Part shown: positions 6,272-14,233 of the stretch, piece after piece
Numbering within the stretch: position 1 is the stretch's first letter
Layout of the letters: every line of letters starts with the position of its first letter
Source: Burkholderiales bacterium
Lineage (GTDB): Bacteria; Pseudomonadota; Gammaproteobacteria; Burkholderiales; CAIKXV01
Reading direction: 5' to 3'
DNA: 14,233 nucleotides
NCBI GenBank assembly: GCA_014379045.1
Contig: JACMMK010000338.1
Span: forward strand, 1 to 14,233
Translations under genes and position numbers: made by a program
The notes under the pieces: generated by a model
Database searches by the model: none
Seen by the model: only the letters and a program-made list of their open reading frames with translations
Told to the model about the DNA's origin: nothing

Positions 6272-7174
6272 ATGCCGAGGGTCATCTGGAAGGGTGCGAT
6301 CGCGTTCGGGCTAGTCCATATCCCGGTCGCGCTGCGGGGAGCGAGTCGGGAACACAATCTCGATTTCGACTGGCTCGACCGGCGCGACATGGCCCCGGTC
6401 GGCTATCAGCGCATCAACAAGCGCACCGGTAAACCTATCGAAAACGAACATGTCGTCAAGGGGTACAAGTTCGCCCCCGAACAGTATGTGTTGATGACTG
6501 ACGAGGACTTTCGGCTCGCCAACCCGGACGCCACGCAGACCGTCGAAATCATGGGCTTCATCGATGCCGACGCGTTGCCGCCGGAGTTTCTCGTCGCGCC
6601 CTACTACCTCGAAGTGTTGAAACGGGGCGAGAAAGGCTATGCGCTGCTGCGCGACGTGTTGCAGTCGTCGAAGCGGGTAGCGATCGCGCGCGTCGTGATG
6701 CATGGGAAGCAGCATCTGGCGGCACTACTGGTGCGCGATCCCTGGCTGATGCTGATCACGATGCGTTTCGCCGACGAAGTGCTGGCGGCCGAGGATATGA
6801 CCGTCGTCGGATCGAAATCCATGTTCGTGAAAAGCGAGGCGGACATGGCGCGTCGCCTGGTCGACGACATGACCGTCGAATGGCACCCGGAGGCGTACAA
6901 GGATACCTACCGCGATGACCTGTTGAAGCGCATCGATGCGCGTATCGCCGCGGGTGAGACCGGCACGGTTGCCCCGGTAGCGGAAGAAGGTCAGGCAGGT
7001 CAGGCGCCCCGGTCGAGCGCGAAGGTGATCGATCTGATGGCCGCGTTGCGCGCGAGTCTTGAGCGGAAGACGTCCGCACCCGCGAAGCCCGAAGCCAGGG
7101 CGGGCGCATCGGCGACGAAGACCCGGGTGCGCGCGACGTCCTCGGGCAAAGCGCGCAAGTCGAAAGCGACGTAG
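6272..7174 (+). CDS. ku: Non-homologous end joining protein Ku
   Basis: Bacterial Ku forms a homodimeric ring that binds double-strand DNA ends and recruits ligase LigD. The 300-residue product begins MPRVIWKGAIAFGLVHIPVA, the hallmark N-terminus of bacterial Ku. It carries NKRTGKPIENEHVVKGY and YYLEVLKRGEKGYALLRDVL in the beta-barrel core, then the helical arm (HPEAYKDTYRDDLLKRIDARIAAG). The C-terminus (about 255-300) is Lys/Ala/Arg-rich, the basic extension that in characterised Kus contributes DNA binding and LigD interaction. An upstream in-frame GTG at 6239 would add 11 residues, but the family N-terminus supports the ATG at 6272. There is no own Shine-Dalgarno, and the ten-base gap after DUF2383 suggests translational coupling. 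No LigD is present in this window. It converges with the antiporter, 11 bases apart. Confidence 0.96.
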   Translation: MPRVIWKGAIAFGLVHIPVALRGASREHNLDFDWLDRRDMAPVGYQRINKRTGKPIENEHVVKGYKFAPEQYVLMTDEDFRLANPDATQTVEIMGFIDADALPPEFLVAPYYLEVLKRGEKGYALLRDVLQSSKRVAIARVVMHGKQHLAALLVRDPWLMLITMRFADEVLAAEDMTVVGSKSMFVKSEADMARRLVDDMTVEWHPEAYKDTYRDDLLKRIDARIAAGETGTVAPVAEEGQAGQAPRSSAKVIDLMAALRASLERKTSAPAKPEARAGASATKTRVRATSSGKARKSKAT

Positions 7175-7185
7175 ACGCGTCGCGC

Positions 7186-8430
7186 TCAACCGGTGCCCTG
7201 TTCACAGGTCGCGCGTTCTAGCGCCATACCCGCGGTGAAGCCGTGCACCAGGGTCGAAACCAGCACCGTAAACGCGGTGATCGCCCACAGCTGCGCCTCG
7301 TTCTTCAACTCCATCTGCGAGCCCGCATAGGCGAGGTAGTAGATCGAACCGACGCCACGTACCCCGTAGAACGCGACCACGGCCCGTTCGCGGCGTTCAG
7401 GCATCACGCCTCCCGCCAAAGCCAGCCAACCGGCGACCGGGCGCGCGACGAAGATCAGAAAGAGCCCGATTGCAGCCCCGGTCCAATCGAGTGCCGGCAG
7501 CAGCATGGGGATCGCGGCACCCAGTCCGATCAGCAGGATCGCGGTCAGCGCATGCTCGATCGATTTCGAGAAGTCGTGCAATCGCGTATGGAATGCGTGG
7601 CGCGACTCCGCGCGGCGCAGGGTCAGGCCGGCGACGAAGACTGCGACGAAGCCGTATCCCTCGATCAACTCGGTCAGGCCGTAGGTGACGAGCACGCCGG
7701 CGAACGCGACCACCCCGGCTTCGGTATTGGCGAGCGCGTTGTTGCGCGGCCAGCTGAACAGGAACTTGCCCAGTATCCAGCCCACGGCCACGCCGCCGAA
7801 CACCCCTGCCGCGGTGCGATAGAGCACATCACGAAGGAACCATTCGACCAGCGTCGCGGCGTCGATCGACGCTGCGCCGGCGATCGCCAGCGCGAGGTAG
7901 ACGAAAGGAAAGGCCATGCCGTCGTTCAGCCCTGCCTCGGTGGTCAGGGCGAACCGAACCGGATGCTCTCCCCCTTCGAGCGGTGGACCGACCTGCACGT
8001 CGCCCGCGAGCACCGGATCGGTGGGTGCCAGCACCGCGCCGAGCAACAGCGCACCGGCGAACGTCATGCCGGCGAACCACCAGCCTGCGGCCATCACCGC
8101 GACAATGGTGAGGGGCATCGCGACCAGGATCAGTCCTATCGTAGGCCGCCATAGCCGACGCGACACGAGCCGGTCGATGCGCAGACCGACCCCGAACAGC
8201 CCGACGATCACGCACAGCTCGCTCACCACCTCCCAGGGCTTGGGCGAGACCAACGGGTTGATCGCTGCCGGCATGCCAGGAATCGCGGCGAACGCCAGCG
8301 TACCGAGCGCGATCAACAACGCGGAAGCGGCGGGTTCGCGCCCGGACACCAGGCGCGGCATCCAGTACGCCAGTACGATCGCGCTGCCCACGGCGGCGAA
8401 CAGCATGTGATAGGGCGAGAAAGCGAACAT
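7186..8430 (-). CDS. CPA1 (NhaP-type) Na+/H+ antiporter
   Basis: The 414-residue, multi-helix membrane protein carries the CPA family core. T137-D138-P139 in 'LGAVLAPTDPVLAGDVQ' is the unwound helix. E165 with N169-D170 in 'TTEAGLNDGMAF' is the substrate-binding helix, with the same spacing (E, +4 N, +5 D) as archaeal NhaP1. The ND rather than DD pair marks the electroneutral CPA1 type, exchanging one Na+ (or K+) for one H+. About 12 hydrophobic segments span the length. It ends in a short cytoplasmic tail (ALERATCEQGTG) without a regulatory TrkA-N or USP domain. The ATG at 8430 has a weak ribosome site. Its stop is 11 bases from the Ku stop on the opposite strand. A role in pH or sodium homeostasis is inferred from the family. 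Confidence 0.9.
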   Translation of the reverse strand: MFAFSPYHMLFAAVGSAIVLAYWMPRLVSGREPAASALLIALGTLAFAAIPGMPAAINPLVSPKPWEVVSELCVIVGLFGVGLRIDRLVSRRLWRPTIGLILVAMPLTIVAVMAAGWWFAGMTFAGALLLGAVLAPTDPVLAGDVQVGPPLEGGEHPVRFALTTEAGLNDGMAFPFVYLALAIAGAASIDAATLVEWFLRDVLYRTAAGVFGGVAVGWILGKFLFSWPRNNALANTEAGVVAFAGVLVTYGLTELIEGYGFVAVFVAGLTLRRAESRHAFHTRLHDFSKSIEHALTAILLIGLGAAIPMLLPALDWTGAAIGLFLIFVARPVAGWLALAGGVMPERRERAVVAFYGVRGVGSIYYLAYAGSQMELKNEAQLWAITAFTVLVSTLVHGFTAGMALERATCEQGTG

Positions 8431-8484
8431 GCCGGGGCCCGGAAGTTGACCCCTTTATCGTCCAGGCGGGGGTGACGCCACGTC

Positions 8485-8514
8485 CGAGTTAGCAAGACTC
8501 GACCCCGAACTCGA
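8485..8514. repeat. Inverted and direct repeat in divergent antiporter-kinase gap
   Basis: CGAGTT (8485-8490) is inverted as AACTCG (8508-8513), and ACTCGA occurs twice in direct orientation (8497-8502 and 8509-8514), 12 bases start to start, close to one helical turn. The gap (8431-8673) separates two divergently read genes, so a shared operator is possible. Such short repeats arise by chance in GC-rich DNA; the rest of the gap shows nothing recognisable. Confidence 0.2.
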
Positions 8515-8673
8515 CAGGCGATGCCGGGCGCACGCGCGCTGCTCCCCGCGACAGGTGGCGGCCGAAAGTCGGGTCCCGTCGGGTCTCCGTAGACACCCGC
8601 CGGCGTGAGGCAGTCCGCCCGGGCACGCAGGTTCGCCGTGCGTAGCGGTGCGTGCGCAGGGCACAATCGCGCC

Positions 8674-9519
8674 ATGAAGCCCCCGAAGAGATTGCAGTCG
8701 CTGGTCGAGGAAGGTCTGATAGACACGGTCGTGCGCCAGTTGATGAGCGGCAAGGAGGCGATGGTCTACGTCGTGCGCAGCGGCGAGCGGACGCTGTGCG
8801 CGAAGGTCTACAAGGAAGCGACGCAACGCAGTTTCCGGCAGGCCGTCGATTACACCGAGAATCGCCGCGTCAAGAACACACGCCAGGCGCGGGCGATGGC
8901 GAAGGGCACCCGCTTCGGCCGCCAGGCCCAGGAGAGCGCGTGGCAAAGCGCGGAAGTCGATGCCCTCTACCGGCTCGTCGCCGCCGGGGTCCGCGTCCCG
9001 GCGCCGGTCAATTTCTGTGATGGCGTGCTGCTGATGGAACTCGTGGCCGACGCCGACGGGAACGCAGCGCCGCGTCTGAACGATGTCGTGTTCACAGCCG
9101 ACGAGGCGCGTGCGCATCATAAGACGTTGCTCGACGAGGTCGTGCGCATGCTCGGTGCGGGCGTCGTTCACGGCGACCTGTCGGAGTTCAACATACTGCT
9201 GGGCACCGACGGCCCGGTGATCATCGACCTGCCGCAGGCCGTGGATGCCGCCGGCAACAATCACGCGCGCCGCATGCTGTTGCGCGACGTTGCCAATCTG
9301 CGCGGCTTCTTCGGCGGCTTCGCGCCCGAACTGCTGACCACGCAGTACGGTCTGGAGATCTGGGACCTCTACGAGCGCGGGCTGCTGCACCCCGGCGCGG
9401 CGCTGACCGGCGTGTTCGAGGGCGACGCGGGGGTCGTCGATGTCGACGACGTGATGCGCGAGATCGACGACGCGCTGTTCGAGGAATCGGCGCGGCGCCT
9501 GCGCATGCAAGCCGTGTGA
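8674..9519 (+). CDS. RIO1-family serine protein kinase (PA4780-like)
   Basis: The 281-residue kinase has the compact RIO fold without the activation loop of eukaryote-type kinases. The nucleotide loop is LMSGKEAMVYVV (23-34), and the ATP-contacting lysine is K44 in LCAKVYKE. The catalytic loop is HGDLSEFNIL (166-175), with D168 as catalytic base and N173 as metal ligand. D185 in IIDLPQAV is the second metal ligand. The sequence ends in a short helical tail. The bacterial PA4780-like family is known but its targets are unclear; archaeal and eukaryotic RIO1 act in ribosome assembly. I start it at 8674, because the MKPPKRLQSLVEEG start fits the family; the frame is open to 8605. There is no Shine-Dalgarno close to this ATG (AGGG is 12 bases away), so leaderless initiation is possible. 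It converges with the efflux operon. Confidence 0.92.
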   Translation: MKPPKRLQSLVEEGLIDTVVRQLMSGKEAMVYVVRSGERTLCAKVYKEATQRSFRQAVDYTENRRVKNTRQARAMAKGTRFGRQAQESAWQSAEVDALYRLVAAGVRVPAPVNFCDGVLLMELVADADGNAAPRLNDVVFTADEARAHHKTLLDEVVRMLGAGVVHGDLSEFNILLGTDGPVIIDLPQAVDAAGNNHARRMLLRDVANLRGFFGGFAPELLTTQYGLEIWDLYERGLLHPGAALTGVFEGDAGVVDVDDVMREIDDALFEESARRLRMQAV

Positions 9520-9527
9520 CGATGCGC

Positions 9528-9559
9528 GGGCGCTGCCGGGGTTACGGCCGCCAGCGCCC
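9528..9559. terminator. Hairpin in the convergent gap, no T run
   Basis: GGGCGCTG (9528-9535) pairs with CAGCGCCC (9552-9559) around a 16-base interior that can itself pair CCG with CGG. It lies between the converging kinase and efflux stops, where a bidirectional terminator would be expected. Neither strand has a T tract after it, so Rho-independent termination is doubtful. Rho-aided termination or 3' end protection is possible. Confidence 0.35.
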
Positions 9560-9591
9560 CGCCGCGCGCGTCGTTCGTGGTCATCCCCGGG

Positions 9592-11004
9592 CTACTGCGC
9601 CGGCTCTCCGGGATTCCAGCCCCCACCCAACACCCGATAGAGCGTGACCAGGTTCTGCGCGACCTGCGCACGCAGCTCGACCTCCGCCTGCTCTGCGGCA
9701 AACAGCGAGCGCTGCGCATCGAGCACGTCGAGATAGCTGCGCACCCCGTTGCGATAGCCCAGGTCCGCCAGGTTGAAACGATCGCGCTCGGCACTGACCT
9801 GCGCCGACAGCGCGCGCGCCTGGTCGCCGAGTGTCGCGCGACCGGCCAGCGCGTCGGCGACCTCCCGGAATGCCACCTGAACGGCGCGTTCGTACTGTGC
9901 CAGGGCGACTTCACGGGTGACTTCGGCGAGTTGCAGGTTCGCCCGGTTGCGCCCCGCATCGAAGATCGGCTGCAGCAGCTGCGGCGCGAGGCCCCAACCG
10001 AGCGAGCCGCCCCGGAACAGACCGCTCAGTTCATTGCTGGCCGTGCCGAAGCTGCCAGTCAACGTGATCCTCGGAAAGAAGCTGGCGCGCGCCGCGCCGA
10101 TGTCGGCATTGGAGGCGAACAGTTGCTGCTCGGCCTGGCGTACATCCGGACGACGCGTCAACACCTCCGACGGCACGCCGGCGGGCAGGTCCGGAAAGCC
10201 CGGCACGATGCCGGGGCCCAGCGCGCGTTCCGAGGCCAATCCGTTAGGCAACGGCTGTCCGACCAGTACGACCAGGGCGTTCTCGTCGAGCGCGCGCTGG
10301 CGCAGCACCTGCGCCAGCGTGGCCCGTGCCGATGCAAGCAGCGATTCGGCCTGCCGTACATCGACCAGAGAACTCACGCCGTTGTCGAAACGCAGCCGGG
10401 TGAGCGCGTACGAGTCTTCGCGAGTGACGAGCGTCTGTTCGGTCACCCGCAGCAGTTCGTCGTCGGCCAGCAGCGCGAGCCAGGTATTCGCAACCGCGGC
10501 GACGAGACTGATGTGCACCGCCTTGCGTGCCTCTTCGCTCGCGAAGAATCGGGCCAGCGCGCCGTCGGCGAGGCTGCGCACGCGTCCGAACAGATCGAGT
10601 TCGTAGGCGGTGACGAGAATGCCCGCCGAATAGAGCGTGGTGCTGTCGCCGTCGCCTTGCGGCTGGCGTGAGCCGGAGAGTCCGGCATTGATCGTCGGCA
10701 GACGATCGGCGCGGCGCACGTCGAACTGCGCACGCGTCTGTTCGATATTGAGCACCGCGACCCGGAGGTCACGGTTGTTCGTGAGCGCGAGTCCGATCAA
10801 TTGCCGCAGGCGCGCATCGGGAAAGAATTGCTGCCAGCCGATCTCGGCCGCGGTGGTGCCGCCGGCCGGACTACCCGGCACCTCGGCGAAGGTCGTTCCC
10901 ACCGGCGCGACAGGTCGGTCGTAGCGCGCCGCCATCGAGGCGCAACCGCCCAGCGCGACCAGCCCCAGCATCGACACCAGCGCCCTGGCTGCCGGTCGCT
11001 TCAC
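9592..11004 (-). CDS. RND efflux outer-membrane lipoprotein (NodT/OprM family)
   Basis: This is the outer-membrane channel of a tripartite pump. The 470-residue protein starts MKRPAARALVSMLGLVALGG with C21 in a lipobox (ALGGC), so it is a lipoprotein processed by signal peptidase II. The rest is the duplicated TolC-like fold: long amphipathic helices with conserved LTRRPDVRQAEQQL and GAARASFFPRITLTGSFG in the middle. A second-repeat motif, GYRNGVRSYLDVLDAQRSLF, lies near the end, followed by helix and GGGWNP. The start is GTG at 11004. It overlaps the stop of the pump gene by four bases (GTGA), a classic coupled arrangement. It is the last gene of the operon in transcription order. Substrate range is set by the pump and adaptor, not by this part. 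Confidence 0.94.
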   Translation of the reverse strand: MKRPAARALVSMLGLVALGGCASMAARYDRPVAPVGTTFAEVPGSPAGGTTAAEIGWQQFFPDARLRQLIGLALTNNRDLRVAVLNIEQTRAQFDVRRADRLPTINAGLSGSRQPQGDGDSTTLYSAGILVTAYELDLFGRVRSLADGALARFFASEEARKAVHISLVAAVANTWLALLADDELLRVTEQTLVTREDSYALTRLRFDNGVSSLVDVRQAESLLASARATLAQVLRQRALDENALVVLVGQPLPNGLASERALGPGIVPGFPDLPAGVPSEVLTRRPDVRQAEQQLFASNADIGAARASFFPRITLTGSFGTASNELSGLFRGGSLGWGLAPQLLQPIFDAGRNRANLQLAEVTREVALAQYERAVQVAFREVADALAGRATLGDQARALSAQVSAERDRFNLADLGYRNGVRSYLDVLDAQRSLFAAEQAEVELRAQVAQNLVTLYRVLGGGWNPGEPAQ

Positions 11005-14000
11005 GGACGCCCTTCCGGCGCGTGGTGTGCCGTCGCGTCCTCGCCCGCTGTGCGCGTCGCCGCAGGCGGCCGCGCCTGGCGACGGTGGAACAGGCGGGTG
11101 ACGACCACGTAGAACACCGGCACGAAGAACACGGCCAGCGCCGTGGCGGTGATCATGCCCCCCATCACGCCGGTGCCGATCGCGCGCTGGCTAGCCGAGC
11201 CCGCGCCGCTCGCCAGCACCAGCGGCAACACTCCGAGGATGAACGCGAGCGAGGTCATCAGGATCGGACGAAAGCGCAGATGCGCGGCCTCGAGCACCGC
11301 CTCGACGACATCCTTGCCCTGTGCGTGCAGCTCCTTCGCGAACTCGATGATCAGGACTGCGTTCTTCGCCGACAGCCCGATGATCGTGATCAGGCCGACC
11401 TTGAAATACACATCGTTCTCCAGCCCGCGCAGTTCAGCGCCGAGCACCACACCGAGCACGCCCAGTGGCACTACCAGGATCACTGCGAGTGGAATTGACC
11501 AGCTTTCGTACAGTGCCGCCAGGCAGAGGAACACCGCGAGCAGCGAGAAAGCGAACAGGTACCCCGCGGTCGATCCGGAGCGCTTCTCCTCGCGCGACTG
11601 ACCGGTCCACTCGAACGCGAAGCCCGCGGGCAACTGGCCGGCGAGCCGCTCCATCTCGGCGAGTGCCGCGCCGGTGCTCGACCCGCGCGCCGGCTCGCCG
11701 GCGATGCGCATCGCCGGATACCCGTTGTAGCGCACCGTCTGCATCGGGCCGGTGATCCATTGCGGCGTCGCGAACGCCGAGAGCGGCACCGGCTGGCCGG
11801 CGCCGCTCAGCGCATTGATCCGCAGCAGGTCGTCTACCTGCATCCGCGACGGCGCATCGGCCTGCACCACCACGCGCTGCAGCCGCCCCGCATTCGGAAA
11901 ATCGTTGACGTAGGCCGAGCCGAGGGCGGTCGACAACGCGGCATTGATCGCGCTGAAGTTGACGCCGAGCGCACTTGCCTTGTCACGATCGATCTCGAGC
12001 TGCAGTTGAGATGCGTCCTCGAGGCCGTCGGCGCGCACGGCCGTCAGCAACGAACTCTTCGCGGCGAGAGCGAGCAACTGGTTGCGCGCCGCCAGCAGTG
12101 CTTCGCGGCCGTTACCACCCCGGTCCTGCAGGCGCAGCGCGAAGCCGTTGGCACGTCCGAGCTCGGGAATCGGCGGCGGGCTCACCGGGAAGATCGTGGC
12201 GTCGCGGATGCGCCCGAGCCCGCCGAACGCGCGTCCGACCAGCGCCTGCGCCGAATTCGACGCATCCTCGCGCTCGCCCCAGTCCTTCAGCGTGACGAAC
12301 CCCAGCGCGGCATTCTGGCCGGTGCCAGCGAAGCTGAACCCGAGCACGCTCACCATGCTCTGTACTTCGGGCTGCTTCAACATGAACGCTTCGGCCTGGA
12401 TCATCACCTCGCGCGTACGGTTGACCGTCGCGCCCGGGGGAAGCTGCACGTTGACCAGGATATTGCCCTGGTCTTCGTTCGGCAGGAACGAAGTCGGCAA
12501 CTCGCGGAACATCAAAACGACGACGCCGATGATCGCGGCATAGATGAACATGAAACGGCCGCTGCGGCGCAGGATGCGCGCGACCCAGCTTTCGTAGCCC
12601 TTCGCGGTGCGCGCGAAACCCCGGTTGAACCACCCGAAGAGCCCGCGCTTCGCCTGGGCATGACCGGCCTCGACCGGTTTCAGCAGCGTCGCGCACAGCG
12701 CCGGCGTGAACGACAGCGCCAGGAACGCGGAGAACAGGATCGACGTCACCATCACCGCCGAGAACTGGCGATAGATGTTGCCGATCGAGCCGCTGAAGAA
12801 CGCGAGCGGCACGAACACCGATACGAGCACGACGGTCACGCCGATGATCGCACCCGAGATCTGCTGCATCGCCTTGCGCGTGGCCTCGAGCGGCGACAAC
12901 CCCTCGCTGGTCATGATGCGCTCGACGTTCTCGACCACCACGATCGCATCGTCGACGACGATGCCGATCACCAGCACCATGCCGAACATCGTCAGCACGT
13001 TGATCGAGAAGCCCAGGGCCAGCAGCACGGCGAAGGTCCCCATCAACGCGATCGGCACCACCAGCGTCGGGATGATCGTGTAGCGGAAGTTCTGCAGGAA
13101 CAGGTACATGACCAGAAACACCAGCGCCACCGCTTCGAGCAACGTGGTCACCACCTGGCGGATCGAGATCTCGACGAACTTCGAACTGTCGTAGGGAATG
13201 GTCGCCGTCATCCCCGGCGGGAAGTAGCGCGATAGTTCGTCGAGACGTGTCTTGATCGCGCGCGACGCAGCGAGCGCATTGCCGGTCGGCGACAGCTGCA
13301 CGCCGATGCCCGCGGACGGCTGTCCGTTCAGCCGCGCCTGCGGGCTGTATGACTGCGCCCCGAACTCGACGCGGGCGACGTCCTTCAGGCGTACGCTCGA
13401 ACCATCGGTATTCGCGCGCAGCACGATGTTGCCGAACTGCTCGGGCGAGTTCAGCTGGCCCCGGACCACGACGGTGGCGAAGATCGACTGACCCGGCACG
13501 TTCGGCAGGTCGCCGATGGTGCCGGACGCGACCTGCGCGTTCTGCGCGGCGATCGCGGCCGTCACGTCGCTGGACGACAGACGATAGCCGACGAGCCGTG
13601 CCGGGTCGATCCAGATGCGCATCGCACGTTCGGTCCCGAACAGCTGCGCCTGGCCGACCCCGGGTATGCGCTGGATCTCGGGTAACACATTGCGCGAGGC
13701 GTAGTCGCCGAGCGCGAACGGATCGAAGGCGGGATCGCTCGAAGACAGGATCGTGAACAGCAGGAAGTTGGAGCGCGCCTTGTCCACCCGCACCCCCTGC
13801 TGCGTGACCGCCTGCGGCAGCCGGGGCGAAGCACGGCTCAGGCGGTTCTGCACATCGACCTGCGCGAGATCCGGGTTGGTACCGGGCTCGAAGCTGAGCG
13901 TGATCGATCCGGTGCCGTCGGCCTGCGCCACCGACTCGATGTAGATGAGCCCGGGCGAACCGTTCATCTCACGCTCGATCACGCTCAACACGCTGTTCTC

Positions 14001-14171
14001 GAGCGTCTGCGCCGAGGCGCCGGGATACGAGGCGGTGACGATGATCGACGGCGGCGCCACCGACGGATACTGCGCGACTGGCAACTGCGTGATCGCGACC
14101 GCGCCGAGCACCAGGATGAACAGCGCGATCACCCACGCGAAGATGGGGCGGTCGATGAAGAACTGCGCCAC
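11001..14171 (-). CDS. RND multidrug efflux inner-membrane transporter (AcrB/MexB-type HAE1)
   Basis: The product is the proton-driven trimeric pump that takes substrates from periplasm and inner membrane and passes them to the outer-membrane channel. The 1056-residue length fits AcrB (1049). The first helix begins MAQFFIDRPIFAWVIALFIL. D407 and D408 in GIVVDDAIVVVENVER are the proton-relay pair, at the same residue numbers as in AcrB, and K936 in IGLSAKNAVLIIEFAKEL is the partner lysine. The GFSFAGTGQN loop (611-620) corresponds to the AcrB switch loop. The two large periplasmic halves and twelve helices are in the usual order. The start is GTG at 14171 with AGGAG at 14177-14181. The protein ends in a basic and Ala/Pro-rich cytoplasmic tail. 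The specific drugs exported cannot be inferred. No regulator gene of the TetR type lies in this window. Confidence 0.96.
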   Translation of the reverse strand: MAQFFIDRPIFAWVIALFILVLGAVAITQLPVAQYPSVAPPSIIVTASYPGASAQTLENSVLSVIEREMNGSPGLIYIESVAQADGTGSITLSFEPGTNPDLAQVDVQNRLSRASPRLPQAVTQQGVRVDKARSNFLLFTILSSSDPAFDPFALGDYASRNVLPEIQRIPGVGQAQLFGTERAMRIWIDPARLVGYRLSSSDVTAAIAAQNAQVASGTIGDLPNVPGQSIFATVVVRGQLNSPEQFGNIVLRANTDGSSVRLKDVARVEFGAQSYSPQARLNGQPSAGIGVQLSPTGNALAASRAIKTRLDELSRYFPPGMTATIPYDSSKFVEISIRQVVTTLLEAVALVFLVMYLFLQNFRYTIIPTLVVPIALMGTFAVLLALGFSINVLTMFGMVLVIGIVVDDAIVVVENVERIMTSEGLSPLEATRKAMQQISGAIIGVTVVLVSVFVPLAFFSGSIGNIYRQFSAVMVTSILFSAFLALSFTPALCATLLKPVEAGHAQAKRGLFGWFNRGFARTAKGYESWVARILRRSGRFMFIYAAIIGVVVLMFRELPTSFLPNEDQGNILVNVQLPPGATVNRTREVMIQAEAFMLKQPEVQSMVSVLGFSFAGTGQNAALGFVTLKDWGEREDASNSAQALVGRAFGGLGRIRDATIFPVSPPPIPELGRANGFALRLQDRGGNGREALLAARNQLLALAAKSSLLTAVRADGLEDASQLQLEIDRDKASALGVNFSAINAALSTALGSAYVNDFPNAGRLQRVVVQADAPSRMQVDDLLRINALSGAGQPVPLSAFATPQWITGPMQTVRYNGYPAMRIAGEPARGSSTGAALAEMERLAGQLPAGFAFEWTGQSREEKRSGSTAGYLFAFSLLAVFLCLAALYESWSIPLAVILVVPLGVLGVVLGAELRGLENDVYFKVGLITIIGLSAKNAVLIIEFAKELHAQGKDVVEAVLEAAHLRFRPILMTSLAFILGVLPLVLASGAGSASQRAIGTGVMGGMITATALAVFFVPVFYVVVTRLFHRRQARPPAATRTAGEDATAHHAPEGRP

Positions 14172-14176
14172 GCCGG

Positions 14177-14181
14177 CTCCT
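14177..14181 (-). promoter_or_regulatory. Shine-Dalgarno of the RND pump, overlapping the upstream stop
   Basis: AGGAG on the minus strand lies five bases before the GTG at 14171 and overlaps the TAG stop codon (14182-14180) of the upstream reading frame. This fixes the GTG start and suggests that termination of the upstream gene feeds initiation of the pump. Confidence 0.7.
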
Positions 14182-14233
14182 AGCGTTGCGGGGTGGCAGC
14201 CGCGGCACCGGCGGGCGCAGTGCCCGAAGGTGC
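14180..14233 (-). CDS. C-terminal end of a probable RND periplasmic adaptor
   Basis: Only the last 17 residues are present: APSGTAPAGAAAATPQR, then TAG. The Ala/Pro/Gly-rich tail is low complexity and not diagnostic. The assignment to a membrane-fusion (AcrA/MexA-type) adaptor is from position: it is in frame to the window edge, ends eight bases before the pump start, and adaptor-pump-channel is the usual gene order of such operons. The body of the gene lies beyond the window. Confidence 0.6.
   Translation of the reverse strand, partial: APSGTAPAGAAAATPQR

Noticed and set aside
5115..6390. Two long minus-strand open frames (5115-6125 and 5629-6390)
   Set aside because: They overlap the glycosyltransferase in another frame, or DUF2383 and Ku in antisense; the sequences are low-complexity Arg/Ser/Ala-rich.
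7166..7183. Short GCGACG/CGTCGC hairpin between the Ku and antiporter stops
   Set aside because: The stem is six pairs and no T run follows on either strand; too weak to call a terminator.
9577..10671. A 364-codon plus-strand open frame
   Set aside because: Antisense to the outer-membrane channel gene, with no domain resemblance.
11760..13235. A 491-codon open frame on the plus strand
   Set aside because: It is exactly antisense to the RND pump gene, is rich in Arg, His, Gln and Asp with no recognisable domain, and long antisense frames are common opposite GC-rich genes.

Overview
The window is a stretch of GC-rich, densely packed proteobacterial chromosome. Tripartite RND efflux, sigma-54, a CPA1 antiporter and a RIO1-type kinase in one place suggest a Gram-negative bacterium. 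A beta- or gammaproteobacterium (Burkholderiales-like) is my best guess from gene style only; the sequence does not prove a genus. I see no rRNA, tRNA, CRISPR array, insertion sequence or phage gene, and no gap between genes above 300 bases.

Layout. The left edge (1-819) is a small stress pair read divergently: a truncated YflT/GSP17M-type protein on the minus strand and a GlsB/YeaQ/YmgE-type membrane protein on the plus strand, the latter closed by a clear intrinsic terminator. From 867 to 5632 four minus-strand genes follow. In transcription order these are a GT4 glycosyltransferase overlapping a DUF2334 polysaccharide-deacetylase-like protein, then rpoN (sigma-54), then a zinc-ribbon metallopeptidase. 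Next (5818-7174) is a plus-strand pair, a DUF2383 four-helix-bundle protein and the Ku end-joining protein. Ku converges with a minus-strand CPA1 Na+/H+ antiporter (7186-8430). A RIO1-family kinase lies on the plus strand (8674-9519). The right side (9592 to the edge) is a minus-strand RND efflux operon: the last 17 residues of what is probably the periplasmic adaptor, the inner-membrane pump, and the NodT-type outer-membrane lipoprotein.

Most notable signal. Between the deacetylase and rpoN, on the coding strand of rpoN, is TGGCATGGCGTTTGCA. It has the GG and GC dinucleotides at exactly the spacing of a -24/-12 sigma-54 promoter. This suggests that this rpoN is transcribed by sigma-54 holoenzyme, i.e. 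is autoregulated and activator-dependent. The gene also lies outside the usual lptB-rpoN-hpf-ptsN neighbourhood, so it may be a second, specialised sigma-54 copy. Most other genes are well-known families. I found no wholly new multi-gene system, but several pairings (DUF2383-Ku, GT4-DUF2334, rpoN-metallopeptidase) are worth comparative checks.
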